A program made the translations under genes and the position numbers. 64,000 nt of DNA, taken from contig JAFKFK010000020.1 of NCBI GenBank assembly GCA_017307275.1, forward strand, positions 1-64,000, given 5' to 3'. Below the pieces are notes generated by a model that had not been told where the DNA came from, searched no databases, and saw only the letters and a list, made by a program, of their open reading frames with translations. The first letter of the stretch is position 1. Each line of letters begins with the position of its first letter. Positions 17,366 through 25,703 of the stretch are shown piece by piece. Source of the DNA: Alphaproteobacteria bacterium (GTDB taxonomy: Bacteria > Pseudomonadota > Alphaproteobacteria > Reyranellales > Reyranellaceae).

Positions 17366-18586
17366 ATGCTGCAGTTGAATACACGGCGCCTCCTGGGCGC
17401 GCTGGATGAATTGGCGGCGATCGGCGCCATAGACGGCGGCGGCTGTGCACGTCTGGCTCTGACAGACGAGGACAGGGCCGGCCGCGATCTCGTCGTCGGC
17501 TGGATGAAGGAACTCGGCCTCGATGTGCGGGTCGATGCGATCGGCAATGTGATCGGGCTGCGCGCAGGTCGCGAGAACCTGGCCCCGATCATGACCGGCA
17601 GCCATATCGACACGGTCCGCACCGGTGGCCGCTACGACGGCAACTACGGTGTCCTGGCCGGCCTTGAAGTCGTGCGCGCCCTGAACGAGGCGCAGGTGAC
17701 GACACGGCGCCCGATTGCCGTCGCCTTCTTCACCAACGAAGAGGGCGCCCGCTTCCAGCCTGACATGATGGGCAGTTTGACTTATGTCGGCGGCATCGGC
17801 CTCAACGAAGCCTATGGCGCTGTCGACAAGGAGGGGGCGTCGGTCGGCGACGAACTGCGCCGCATCGGCTATCTCGGCGCCGCGAAACCCGGTGCTCTCA
17901 CGCCGCATGCCTTCGTCGAACTGCATATCGAGCAGGGCCCGATCCTCGACGAGGAGAAGGTGCAGATCGGCGTCGTGGAGAGCGTGCAGGGCATCTCCTG
18001 GACCGAGTACACGGTCACCGGCGTCTCCAACCATGCCGGTACGACGCCGATGCGGCTGCGGCGCGATGCGGGCTATCTCGCGGCGTCGGTGAACCTCTTT
18101 GCCCGCAAGCTCGCCTGGGAGATGGGGGGCAACCAGGTGGCGACCGTGGGGTCGCTGGCGCTGCGGCCCAACCTGATCAACGTCGTGCCCAATCGCGCGG
18201 TGTTTGCGGTCGACCTGCGCAATACTGACGAAGCCAAACTCCAGGAAGCCGAGGCGCGTGTCGCTGCCCATATCGCCGAGGTGGCGAAGGCCGAGCGGGT
18301 CGAGGTCGAGGCCCAGGTGCTGGCGCGCTTCGAGCCAGTGATCTTCGATGCGGCCCTCGTCGACAGGGTCGAGCATCATGCCAGGGCGCTGTCCCTCAGC
18401 ACGCGCCGCATGCCCTCGGGGGCGGGGCACGACGCCCAGATGATGCAGCGCATCTGCTCGACGGCGATGATCTTCGTGCCTTCGGTTGCGGGCCTCAGCC
18501 ACAACGTCAAGGAGCACACCGAAGCGGCCGACCTGGTGGCCGGCGCGCAGGTGCTGTTGAACCTGATGCTGGAACTTGCCGGCTGA
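17366..18586 (+). CDS. M20-family hydantoinase/carbamoylase-type amidase
   Basis: 406-residue zinc-dependent amidase of the N-carbamoyl-L-amino acid hydrolase / allantoate amidohydrolase / beta-ureidopropionase group. Metal-binding motifs are GSHIDT (His80), RYDGNYG (bridging Asp91) and TNEEGARF (Glu125, Glu126). ELHIEQG follows, the lid/dimerisation motif SNHAGTTPM is present, and the chain ends with SHNVKEHT. All are intact and the length is typical. The substrate among carbamoyl amino acids, ureides and related amides cannot be read from sequence. A GntR regulator follows, and an N-carbamoyl-D-amino acid hydrolase lies 4.3 kb downstream. Confidence 0.9.
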   Translation: MLQLNTRRLLGALDELAAIGAIDGGGCARLALTDEDRAGRDLVVGWMKELGLDVRVDAIGNVIGLRAGRENLAPIMTGSHIDTVRTGGRYDGNYGVLAGLEVVRALNEAQVTTRRPIAVAFFTNEEGARFQPDMMGSLTYVGGIGLNEAYGAVDKEGASVGDELRRIGYLGAAKPGALTPHAFVELHIEQGPILDEEKVQIGVVESVQGISWTEYTVTGVSNHAGTTPMRLRRDAGYLAASVNLFARKLAWEMGGNQVATVGSLALRPNLINVVPNRAVFAVDLRNTDEAKLQEAEARVAAHIAEVAKAERVEVEAQVLARFEPVIFDAALVDRVEHHARALSLSTRRMPSGAGHDAQMMQRICSTAMIFVPSVAGLSHNVKEHTEAADLVAGAQVLLNLMLELAG

Positions 18587-18623
18587 AATTGTCTGACAAC
18601 TTGCATGACGCTAGCATCCCCCG

Positions 18624-19358
18624 ATGACCGACAGGCAACAGCAACGGCCTCCTAACAATCTGGCCGAGCAGGTAATGGCGCGGCTGAGTGCCGACATTCG
18701 CGGTGGCCGGCTGGCGCCGGGCGCTCGCCTGCCGACCGAGCAGGCCTTGACCACCGAGCTGGGCGTGAGCCGCACCGTGGTGCGCGAGGCGGTCGCAGCA
18801 CTACGCGCCGACGGGCTCGTGGTGACGCGCCGCGGCTCCGGCGCCTATGTTGCCGATCCTGCCGCCGGGCCCTTTCGCATTGCCGCGTCGAGTGCTGCGG
18901 CGCTTGGCGACATCATTGCCGTGATGGAGTTGCGGCTTGCCGTCGAAGTCGAGGCGGCGGCGCTCGCGACCGAGCGCGCATCGCGCCGGGAGGTCGCCGC
19001 CATTCGCACGGCCTGGCGGTCGATCGACACGGCGTTGAAGCGTGGCGAGGGCGCCGTCGCCGAGGATTTCGCCTTCCACCGCGCTATCGCCGAAGCGACC
19101 GGCAACGATCAGTTCCCGCGTTTCCTCGCCTATCTCGGCAGCCACGTGATCCCGCGGCAGAGCGTGCGGCTCAGTGTCGACACGCCGGCCGAGCGGCGGG
19201 CCTATCTGGAACGCATCCAGCACGAGCATGCGCGCATCGTTTCGACGATCTCGGACGGCGATCCCGCCGAGGCCCGCCGCGCTATGCGCGAGCATCTCAC
19301 GCGCTCGCTGGAGCGCTACCGCACCCTTGCCGGAGGAAAGAAGAATGGCCGACGCTAG
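18624..19358 (+). CDS. GntR/FadR family transcriptional regulator
   Basis: 244-residue regulator. The N-terminal winged helix (LAEQVMARLSADIRGGRLAPGARLPTEQ in two blocks, then LGVSRTVVREAVAALRADGLV) is canonical for GntR. From about residue 80 an all-helical FCD ligand-binding domain follows, with spaced Asp/His metal or ligand residues (AEDFAFHRAIAEATGN). Its stop lies 14 bases inside the next gene, a uronate-dehydrogenase-like enzyme. That coupling suggests it responds to a sugar acid and controls that gene; many FadR-type regulators bind uronates or related acids. Effector is inferred. Confidence 0.9.
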   Translation: MTDRQQQRPPNNLAEQVMARLSADIRGGRLAPGARLPTEQALTTELGVSRTVVREAVAALRADGLVVTRRGSGAYVADPAAGPFRIAASSAAALGDIIAVMELRLAVEVEAAALATERASRREVAAIRTAWRSIDTALKRGEGAVAEDFAFHRAIAEATGNDQFPRFLAYLGSHVIPRQSVRLSVDTPAERRAYLERIQHEHARIVSTISDGDPAEARRAMREHLTRSLERYRTLAGGKKNGRR

Positions 19359-20166
19359 GAAGATCCTGTTCACCGGAGCGGCCGGTGGTATCGGCACCAT
19401 GATCCGGCCGCTGCTGGCCAAGCTCTATCCGGGCCTGGTGCTGAGCGACCGGGTCGAGCCCAAAGACCTACTGCCGACGGAAACCTTCGTCGCCGCCGAC
19501 CTCACCAAGCCGAACGAAGTCGCGGCGGCGGTGAAGGGTGTCGATAGCGTCATCCATCTCGGCGGCTTCTCGGTCGAAGGGCCGTGGGACACGATCCTGC
19601 AGTCCAACATCATCGGCTGCTACAACATGTTCGAGGCTGCGCGCGCGGCCGGCGTGAAGCGGCTGATCTTTGCTTCGTCCAACCACGCGATCGGCTTCTA
19701 TCCGCGCAAGCGCCGGATCGGCCCGAACGTCACGGTGCGGCCCGACAGCCGCTACGGTGTCAGTAAGGCTTTCGGCGAGGCGCTGGGGGCGCTCTATTCC
19801 GACAAGCACGGCATGGCGGTGACCTGCCTCAGGATCGGCAATGTCGGCCCCAAGCCGCTCGATGTGCGCCGGCTTTCGATCTGGATCTCGCCCGAGGATA
19901 TCGTGCAGCTCATCCGCATCGGCCTCGACCATCCCGACATCCGGTTCGAGATCCTTTACGGCGCTTCCGACAACGCGGCGAGCTGGTGGGACAATTCCCG
20001 CGCGACCGAACTCGGCTACCGACCGACCGGCAAGTCGGAGGACCACCGCGCGCACGCCGAGGCGGAGCAGGCCAAGATCGGCCCCGATCCCGTGGGCGAT
20101 CTCTTCCAGGGCGGTACGTTCTGTTCCGCCGAATTCACCAACGACGTGAAACGCGCCGGACCTTGA
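19345..20166 (+). CDS. Uronate dehydrogenase-like NAD-dependent short-chain/epimerase family enzyme
   Basis: 273-residue Rossmann enzyme. The nucleotide loop is TGAAGGIG (residues 10-17), with catalytic Ser111 in ASSNHAIGFYP and the YGVSK pair Tyr137/Lys141. Family-specific stretches HLGGFSVEGPW, NIIGCYNMFEAAR and a late FQGGTF match uronate dehydrogenase, which oxidises glucuronate or galacturonate to aldaric acid lactones. ATG 19345 is preceded by GGAGG at ideal spacing and overlaps the GntR stop, so the two are co-translated. A 7-bp hairpin follows the stop. Activity on a uronate is family-based inference. Confidence 0.82.
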   Translation: MADARKILFTGAAGGIGTMIRPLLAKLYPGLVLSDRVEPKDLLPTETFVAADLTKPNEVAAAVKGVDSVIHLGGFSVEGPWDTILQSNIIGCYNMFEAARAAGVKRLIFASSNHAIGFYPRKRRIGPNVTVRPDSRYGVSKAFGEALGALYSDKHGMAVTCLRIGNVGPKPLDVRRLSIWISPEDIVQLIRIGLDHPDIRFEILYGASDNAASWWDNSRATELGYRPTGKSEDHRAHAEAEQAKIGPDPVGDLFQGGTFCSAEFTNDVKRAGP

Positions 20167-20184
20167 CGCGCCGTAGGCGGCGCG
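20167..20184 (+). other. Stem-loop after the uronate-dehydrogenase-like gene
   Basis: A perfect 7-bp inverted repeat, CGCGCCG (20167-20173) and CGGCGCG (20178-20184), with a TAGG loop begins at the base after the stop codon. No T-run follows, so a Rho-independent terminator is not certain. Confidence 0.35.
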
Positions 20185-20244
20185 ATGCAATGAGCGTCTA
20201 TTCAACTCTCGATTGATCGGCCGTGGCCGGAGCGGGGGAGTGGG

Positions 20245-22878
20245 ATGCCTGGCGCTCAACTCTGGCTCAAGGTGGTTGGTGTAGCGGCTTCGGGATGGTG
20301 GGCGGTACGCGTGATCGGCGCGACGCTCTATGCCTGTCGTGCCGCGGTCCTGGCACTCGTCGTCGGTGGTGCGCTGCTGGTGTTCACCGACCAGGCCAGA
20401 GACATGGTGCTGGCCAGCGTCGATCCCGCAAGCTCGCTCGGAACAAAGCTGAGCCTCCTGGCCGTCGTCCTGTTCTGGGCCATCACCGGTTGGTACTGGT
20501 CCCGAATTATCGTGAGCACGGACTTCGCGGTCTATCTGCGGCCAGGTCCGGAGGACCCCGACTGGCGGCACGACTGGCACGCCTTCGTGTGCGAATGGAC
20601 CCCGCGCCTGATCGGCTTCGCCAGCATCGGCTGCGTCGCGCTGACATTCGAGTCGGGCCATGCCGCCTATCGCGATGCCCATGCAATCGAAGAGGCGGCC
20701 ATCTACGAACGCTACGCCTGGGCCATCGGGTTCATGGCAGTCATCTTCCTGCTGGTGGTGTGGAAGCGCCGTGATTTCAGCAACAAGATCAAGCAACGCA
20801 TGGACGGCGACACGAAGCTCGCACGGGTCGCTTCCGGGCTATCGCTGGGGCTGGGTTGGTTTGTATTGGTCGCGTCGTTGCTGGCGTCTCCGGTCTTCTT
20901 CTATCTGTTCGCGGCCGATCCGGTGGGTACGTCCCGACTGTTCGGCAACAGCGTCAACGTCGTGCTCTTCGGGCTCGCGCTCATCACGCCAGCCTTCAGC
21001 TTTATCGTTCTTCTGGCGGCATACACGAAACTGCCGCTGTTCGCCGTGGTCCTGCTCCTGCTCGCCTTCGTGCCGGAGATCGCTGGTGATCATCACGATG
21101 TCCGGCTGTGCAATGGCGCGAAATGCGCCGTGTTCGAGGCGCCGGGCCGTCCGGCGGATGCTGAAGGTACTCGTTCGAGATTCGCCCTCAAGGAAGTGTT
21201 CCTGAGATGGTGGGATGCGAACACCGAGCCCGACATGGTCGCGGCCCTTCACGAGCCGGCCGTGGCCAATGGCGGGGGGCGGGATCCGGAAGCTGTGCGC
21301 GTGCCACCCATGATCATGGTCGCCACGGCCGGCGGCGCCAGCAGGGCAGGGTTCTGGACATCGCTGGTCCTGGGTGAACTCGCCGCGCGTGAGAGGCACT
21401 TTGCCGAGCGTGTGTTTCTGATCAGCGGAGTCTCGGGCGGTTCGCTGGGCGCCACGGTGTTCCGTTCGCTGGTTGAGGAGGACCGGCTTGCCGTCGGGGG
21501 ACGCGGCTCGGATTTCCTTCCCGATGCTCCCCGGCAGTCGACGAACTTTCTCGAAAGTGACTTCCTAAGCCCGGCGCTCGGTGTCGGCATGTACGTCGAC
21601 TTGCCCATGAGTGCCGTGTCGTTTCTCGCGCAGCCCGGCCGGCCGCTCGATCGGGCGACGGCGCTGGAGATGGCATGGGAACAGGTCTGGCGGGAGTCGG
21701 CTGAGCCGGGCAAGCCGCGCAAGTTCGACTGGAGCGACGGGTTCACGAAGACGTTCCGCGCGAACGACCGCAACTGGCCGATCCTGGCGCTGAACGGGAC
21801 GTCGGTCGTGAAGGGCAAGCGCATCATCACGTCGAATGCGGAATTCCAGGTCTCCGACGCTGCGGGCAATCTCGACGTCGCGCGCACCGTCTCGCAGCCC
21901 GACATCCGCTACGAAACCTTTCGTTTCCTCAACGAAGACATCCCGATCAGCACGGCCGTGACGATGAGCGCGCGCTTTCCCGGCATCTCGCCGACAGGTG
22001 GGATGCGCCGAAAGGTGAATGGCGAGGAAACGCTGGTGGCGCGCGTCACGGACGGTGGGCTGTTCGAGAATTTCGGCGCTACGACCGCAGACGAGATCGT
22101 TCGCTATCTCGGCTCGCGCATCTCGGAGTCGCAGTCGACGGCGGCGGGCTTCGTGAAGAGGCCGATCCTGCCGTTCGTCATCGTGATCAGCAGCGATCCG
22201 TCTCTCGATCCGATCCTGGCGTCGGAGCCGATCGTACGGACGAGCCGCAAGACGGTGAGCCCGGATTGCGATCGAGGCGCCGATGTCATTCTCTCTCCGG
22301 GCAATCGCCGCGACGAATGCCCGGCGCCAAAGCTCGAAAGCTCGTCCGTCGTCACCGATCCCTTGCGCGCCCTCTATAGTGGTCGCGTGGCGCGTGGTGA
22401 ATCTGCCGTGGCGACGCTGTTCGATCGTACCCGTGACCTGTTCTATTCGACCTACGACAACCTGCATCCCAGGCTTGGCGAGGAGGAACTGCGCGCACAG
22501 ATCGGCGAGCGCTATCAGGTTCCGTTCTTCCATTTCCGTCAGTGCCGTATCCAGGGCCGGAAGGGCCCGACCATGAGCTGGCACGATTCCGGCACGTCAT
22601 GGGATGTCCTGCGGATCATGGCGGGCCTGCGCGGCGATCGCGATCCCCAGCGCACGCCTGCCGGAAACGTACCGGTCGACAAGGCGACAGTGGAGGCCAT
22701 CGACAAGGATCAGTGCTCGAACGCCTCGGAGTTCTTCAGGCTGTGCCTGTACCTGACCAAGGCGGTCGGCGTTCTCGATCCGGCGACGCAAAGCCGGACA
22801 CGCCCTGGGAGCAGTGCCGAAGCAGAGGAGGCTGCCCGACTCGACTGTGGGAAGAGGTGGCCTGTGCCTCTCCGTTAG
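20245..22878 (+). CDS. Membrane-anchored patatin-like phospholipase domain protein
   Basis: 877-residue protein in two parts. Residues 1-280 hold about six hydrophobic segments (around 12-47, 68-88, 120-136, 157-173, 198-222 and 236-278). Residues 355-640 carry patatin-type signatures: a Gly-rich oxyanion stretch TAGGASRAGF (361-370), nucleophile elbow ISGVSGGS with Ser397, a family-typical SARFPGISP (575-583) and the catalytic Asp in TDGG (Asp603). A Ser-Asp lipid acyl hydrolase at the membrane is predicted. About 240 further residues follow without a recognised domain. ATG 20245 has a strong GGGGAG site. No toxin, sensor or cyclic-nucleotide synthase gene adjoins it. Physiological role unknown. 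Confidence 0.75.
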   Translation: MPGAQLWLKVVGVAASGWWAVRVIGATLYACRAAVLALVVGGALLVFTDQARDMVLASVDPASSLGTKLSLLAVVLFWAITGWYWSRIIVSTDFAVYLRPGPEDPDWRHDWHAFVCEWTPRLIGFASIGCVALTFESGHAAYRDAHAIEEAAIYERYAWAIGFMAVIFLLVVWKRRDFSNKIKQRMDGDTKLARVASGLSLGLGWFVLVASLLASPVFFYLFAADPVGTSRLFGNSVNVVLFGLALITPAFSFIVLLAAYTKLPLFAVVLLLLAFVPEIAGDHHDVRLCNGAKCAVFEAPGRPADAEGTRSRFALKEVFLRWWDANTEPDMVAALHEPAVANGGGRDPEAVRVPPMIMVATAGGASRAGFWTSLVLGELAARERHFAERVFLISGVSGGSLGATVFRSLVEEDRLAVGGRGSDFLPDAPRQSTNFLESDFLSPALGVGMYVDLPMSAVSFLAQPGRPLDRATALEMAWEQVWRESAEPGKPRKFDWSDGFTKTFRANDRNWPILALNGTSVVKGKRIITSNAEFQVSDAAGNLDVARTVSQPDIRYETFRFLNEDIPISTAVTMSARFPGISPTGGMRRKVNGEETLVARVTDGGLFENFGATTADEIVRYLGSRISESQSTAAGFVKRPILPFVIVISSDPSLDPILASEPIVRTSRKTVSPDCDRGADVILSPGNRRDECPAPKLESSSVVTDPLRALYSGRVARGESAVATLFDRTRDLFYSTYDNLHPRLGEEELRAQIGERYQVPFFHFRQCRIQGRKGPTMSWHDSGTSWDVLRIMAGLRGDRDPQRTPAGNVPVDKATVEAIDKDQCSNASEFFRLCLYLTKAVGVLDPATQSRTRPGSSAEAEEAARLDCGKRWPVPLR

Positions 22879-22933
22879 CCCTAGAGTGCCGGTCACCAGC
22901 GGCAAAGGCCGCCACACGAAGGCGACGGTAACG

Positions 22934-23869
22934 ATGACGCGATTTCTGACAGTCGGGGCCGCGCAGATGGGTCCCATCCAGCGCAACCATACGCGCCGCG
23001 ACGTAGTGGAGCGTCTGGTTGCTCACCTGCGTGAGGCCAAGCGCATGGGCTGCGATCTCGTGGTCTTTCCCGAGCTCACCTTGACGACGTTCTTTCCGCG
23101 CTGGTGGATGACCGATCAGGCGGAGATCGATTCCTTCTTCGAGCAGGAGATGCCGTCGAACGAGACGGCGCCGCTTTTCAACGAGGCCAAGCGCCTCGCG
23201 ATGGGCTTCTGCCTGGGATATGCCGAACTCGCGAACGAAGGCGGCAAGGTGCGCCATTTCAACACCTCGATCCTGGTCGAACGCGACGGCCGTATCGTCG
23301 GCAAGTACCGCAAGATCCATTTGCCGGGCCATGCCGAGCAGGAATCCGAGCGGCCGTTCCAGCATCTGGAGAAGCGCTACTTCGAGGTCGGCAATCTCGG
23401 TTTCCCGGTCGTGAAGGCGTTCGGCGGCAACATGGGCATGTGCATCTGCAACGACCGCCGCTGGCCTGAGACCTATCGCGTGATGGGCCTGCAGAACGTC
23501 GAGATGGTGCTGTTGGGCTACAACACGCCGCTGCACAATGCGCCGTCGCCCGATCACGACGAACATTCCTGGTTCCACAACCAGCTCTCCATGCAGGCAG
23601 GGGCCTATCAGAACGGGACCTGGGTCGTGGGCGTCGCCAAGGGCGGCGCCGAGGAAGGCGTACCGTCGCTGGCCGACAGCATGATCGTGGCACCGTCAGG
23701 CAAGGTCGTGGCGCGGGCTGCCGGAGACGGCGACGAGCTGGTGGTGCATCGCTGCGACCTCGATGCCGGCAAGAGCTACAAGACGACGACCTTCAACTTC
23801 GCCGTCCATCGCCAGCCCGACCAGTATCGCCTGATCGTCGACCGCAAAGGGGCGGTCGATCCGGTCTAG
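22934..23869 (+). CDS. N-carbamoyl-D-amino acid hydrolase (nitrilase superfamily)
   Basis: 311-residue C-N hydrolase that releases D-amino acid, CO2 and ammonia from N-carbamoyl-D-amino acids. The catalytic triad falls at the same positions as in the characterised Agrobacterium enzyme: Glu47 ([13 protein letters not shown]), Lys127 (YRKIHLPGH) and Cys172 ([10 protein letters not shown]). The substrate-pocket segments GYNTP and [10 protein letters not shown] are also present, which separates it from ordinary nitrilases. ATG 22934 begins the family-typical MTR start. No D-hydantoinase gene is visible, so N-carbamoyl compounds would have to come from elsewhere. Confidence 0.93.
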   Translation: MTRFLTVGAAQMGPIQRNHTRRDVVERLVAHLREAKRMGCDLVVFPELTLTTFFPRWWMTDQAEIDSFFEQEMPSNETAPLFNEAKRLAMGFCLGYAELANEGGKVRHFNTSILVERDGRIVGKYRKIHLPGHAEQESERPFQHLEKRYFEVGNLGFPVVKAFGGNMGMCICNDRRWPETYRVMGLQNVEMVLLGYNTPLHNAPSPDHDEHSWFHNQLSMQAGAYQNGTWVVGVAKGGAEEGVPSLADSMIVAPSGKVVARAAGDGDELVVHRCDLDAGKSYKTTTFNFAVHRQPDQYRLIVDRKGAVDPV

Positions 23870-23970
23870 GGCAAGCCTCTGCAATCGATTGCACAGCCGG
23901 GGCCTGGCCAGGTTACCTGGGCGTAACGCCTTGCTTTTGCTCAATTTGTTTCTTACCTGAGCGTGCGCCC

Positions 23971-24018
23971 GGCGGGGACGACCCCGCCTTCAATGGGCAG
24001 GTGTCGGGACGGCCCGGC
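23971..24018 (+). ncRNA. Guanidine-II (mini-ykkC) riboswitch candidate
   Basis: Two adjacent GC-rich hairpins each carry an ACGR tetraloop, the signature of the guanidine-II class. Hairpin 1 pairs 23971-23977 with 23982-23988 (7 bp) around ACGA. Hairpin 2 pairs 24003-24008 with 24013-24018 (6 bp, one wobble) around ACGG. The linker is 14 bases. The second hairpin ends 7 bases before the AAAGGG ribosome-binding site of the SugE/Gdx gene, a known client of this riboswitch class. In the known mechanism guanidinium bridges the two loops and frees the ribosome-binding site; here that is inferred. Confidence 0.85.
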
Positions 24019-24039
24019 TTCTTGCAAAGGGTGCGCCCC

Positions 24040-24360
24040 ATGGCTTGGCTAATTCTATTCGTTGCCGGTCTCTTCGAGATCGGCTGGGCGATCGGGCTGA
24101 AATACACCGATGGCTTTTCGCGTCTCATGCCGTCCGTCCTGACCGGCGGCGCGATGGTGGTGAGCGTGGTTCTGCTCAGTATCGCGCTCAAGACGTTGCC
24201 AGTCGGCACGGGCTACGCGGTCTGGACCGGGATTGGCGCCGTCGGCACGGCGATCCTCGGCATCATCCTGTTCAGTGAATCGACCGATTTGATGCGGCTG
24301 GCGTCGATCGGCCTGATCGTCGCCGGCATCATCGGCCTGAAGCTGTCGAGCGCGGTCTAG
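24040..24360 (+). CDS. sugE: SMR-family guanidinium exporter SugE/Gdx
   Basis: 106-residue small multidrug-resistance-fold protein with four transmembrane helices. The sequence follows SugE closely: [18 protein letters not shown] in helix 1 with the essential Glu, then [23 protein letters not shown] in two joined blocks, and [14 protein letters not shown] at the end. SugE (Gdx) proteins exchange guanidinium for protons. Start ATG 24040 follows AAAGGG at eight bases; an upstream reading from 24001 would run through the riboswitch and is rejected. Its stop shares the CTAG 24357-24360 with the converging gene. The riboswitch upstream supports the guanidinium assignment. Confidence 0.92.
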   Translation: MAWLILFVAGLFEIGWAIGLKYTDGFSRLMPSVLTGGAMVVSVVLLSIALKTLPVGTGYAVWTGIGAVGTAILGIILFSESTDLMRLASIGLIVAGIIGLKLSSAV

Positions 24361-24824
24361 ACGACGGCGCTGCGGGCAAACTTGCCGTAGCTCTGGTCGG
24401 GCGTGCCACGGAACAGCGACATGTGCGTGTGGATGGCGACGAACGGGTCACCTACCGCCTTGCGACCCATGACGGTCGTCGTGCGGCCGGGGCGGTCGAA
24501 CTTGTCGCCGTTGGGATGGAAACCGTCGGACTGCCACACACCCATGCCGACGGCCGTGAGCCGGTCGGCCGAGACGATCGCTTCGATCTTGTCGAGGTCG
24601 TAGCGGAACTCGCGGATCGTGCCCCACACGTTGCGCCACTGCTTCTGCTCGGCAAGATCGCGGCCGATCATGAAGTCGGTGAAGGTGCCGAAGGCGATCA
24701 TGTCGTCGGCGAAGATCGGGCGGGCGCCCTCGTAGTCGACGGCGCGGCAGTGCTTCGACAGCGTGTCGAACCACTGGCGCACGGCGGCGAGATCGTCGGG
24801 ATGGACGGGCGAACGAAGATTCAT
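24357..24824 (-). CDS. SnoaL/NTF2-like domain protein
   Basis: 155-residue single-domain protein with an NTF2-like alpha+beta pattern. An N-terminal helix ([15 protein letters not shown]) is followed by [18 protein letters not shown], typical of SnoaL-like proteins in which a small acidic pocket sits on a cone-shaped barrel. A later [11 protein letters not shown] strand fits the same fold. These proteins include polyketide cyclases, isomerases and unknown ketosteroid-like enzymes, and no specific activity can be assigned. It overlaps the end of sugE by four bases in opposite orientation. The S49 peptidase gene lies 11 bases upstream of its coding strand's neighbour. Confidence 0.7.
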   Translation of the reverse strand: MNLRSPVHPDDLAAVRQWFDTLSKHCRAVDYEGARPIFADDMIAFGTFTDFMIGRDLAEQKQWRNVWGTIREFRYDLDKIEAIVSADRLTAVGMGVWQSDGFHPNGDKFDRPGRTTTVMGRKAVGDPFVAIHTHMSLFRGTPDQSYGKFARSAVV

Positions 24825-24835
24825 TTCGAGGTCTC

Positions 24836-25663
24836 CTAAAGTCCAAATCTCTGCCAGTGCCAGCGCTCCTCGACAGCCGCGAGGGCCGAGGGGCCGATAT
24901 CGTCGAGGCCGGTGCGCAGGCCGAAGCGAGACAGGAACCGACGACGCGGGCCGATCACAGGCAGCCGCACCTTCTCGCCGTAGCGCGCCTGAAGCGTCGC
25001 GCGCAGTTCGCCCATGCTGTCGGCCAGGCCGAGTTCAAGGCCGCGCTTGCCGGTCCAGAACTCGCCCGAGAACAGGACGCTCTCGTCACCGCGCAGGAGT
25101 TTGCCGCGACGCTTGCGGACCCAGCCCTTGAAGCCGTCGTGGATCTCGGCCTGCAGGCGCTTCAGCCGGTCGACATCCTCTTCCTGCTCGGGCCGGAACG
25201 GATCGAGCATCGATTTGCGCTCGCCGGACGTGTGCAGGCGCCGTTCCACGCCGATGCGGGCAAGCAGGTCCTGGAAGCCGAAACTGGCGCTGATCACGCC
25301 GATGGAACCCACGATCGAGCTGGGGTCGACGATGATCTCGTCGGCGGCGCAGGCAATCCAGTAGCCACCCGACGCGGCGACATCCTCGACGAAGGCCACC
25401 ACCGGCAAGCCCTTCTCGGCGGCATGCAGGCGAATGCGCTGGGCGATCAAGGACGACTGGACCGGCGAGCCGCCGGGTGAGTTCAACGCGATCGCGACCG
25501 CCTTGGCGCCGCGCATGTCGAAGGCGCGCTTGAGCAATGGCGCCACCGATTCGATCGACAGGCTGCGGCCGCCCAACATCCCTCCCGATGCGATCACGCC
25601 TGAAAGACGAACGACAGGCACGACCGGCCCGCGGCGAAAGCGATCCCTGAACCAATTTAGCAT
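24836..25663 (-). CDS. S49 family serine peptidase (SppA-like, short form)
   Basis: 275 residues from ATG 25663. A GTG at 25702 would add 13 residues, and neither start has a good Shine-Dalgarno. Members cut signal-peptide remnants or membrane proteins with a Ser/Lys dyad: here Ser98 in VAASGGYW and Lys150 in GERKSMLDPF, with SPGGSP and SSIVGSIGV in between. The short length corresponds to a single-domain archaeal/Bacillus-type SppA rather than the duplicated E. coli protein. No clear transmembrane anchor is seen, only a basic N-terminus. The methyltransferase gene is just upstream on the same strand. Confidence 0.88.
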   Translation of the reverse strand: MLNWFRDRFRRGPVVPVVRLSGVIASGGMLGGRSLSIESVAPLLKRAFDMRGAKAVAIALNSPGGSPVQSSLIAQRIRLHAAEKGLPVVAFVEDVAASGGYWIACAADEIIVDPSSIVGSIGVISASFGFQDLLARIGVERRLHTSGERKSMLDPFRPEQEEDVDRLKRLQAEIHDGFKGWVRKRRGKLLRGDESVLFSGEFWTGKRGLELGLADSMGELRATLQARYGEKVRLPVIGPRRRFLSRFGLRTGLDDIGPSALAAVEERWHWQRFGL

Positions 25664-25703
25664 GGCGGCACTGTCGCGGCGGCCGGACTGGAAGGCAAGC
25701 ACC

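Noticed and set aside
16592..18517. 641-codon minus-strand frame across the DsbD-like and amidase genes
   Set aside because: Covers two clear genes of different direction and has low-complexity content; only a GC-driven open frame.
20245..22878. Reading the patatin-like protein as a CBASS-type anti-phage effector
   Set aside because: No cyclic-nucleotide synthase, ubiquitin-like or other defence gene adjoins it; neighbours are metabolic.
23880..23893. Perfect 14-bp palindrome TGCAATCGATTGCA after the D-carbamoylase gene
   Set aside because: A single site with no repeat elsewhere seen and no promoter association; could be an operator but may be chance.
23902..23935. Overlapping small inverted repeats (CCAGGT/ACCTGG, GGCG/CGCC) followed by T-rich sequence
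   Set aside because: Stems of 4-6 bp are too weak to call a terminator with confidence.
24357..24360. Convergent stops sharing CTAG between sugE and the SnoaL-like gene
   Set aside because: A curiosity of compact gene packing; no functional consequence can be argued.
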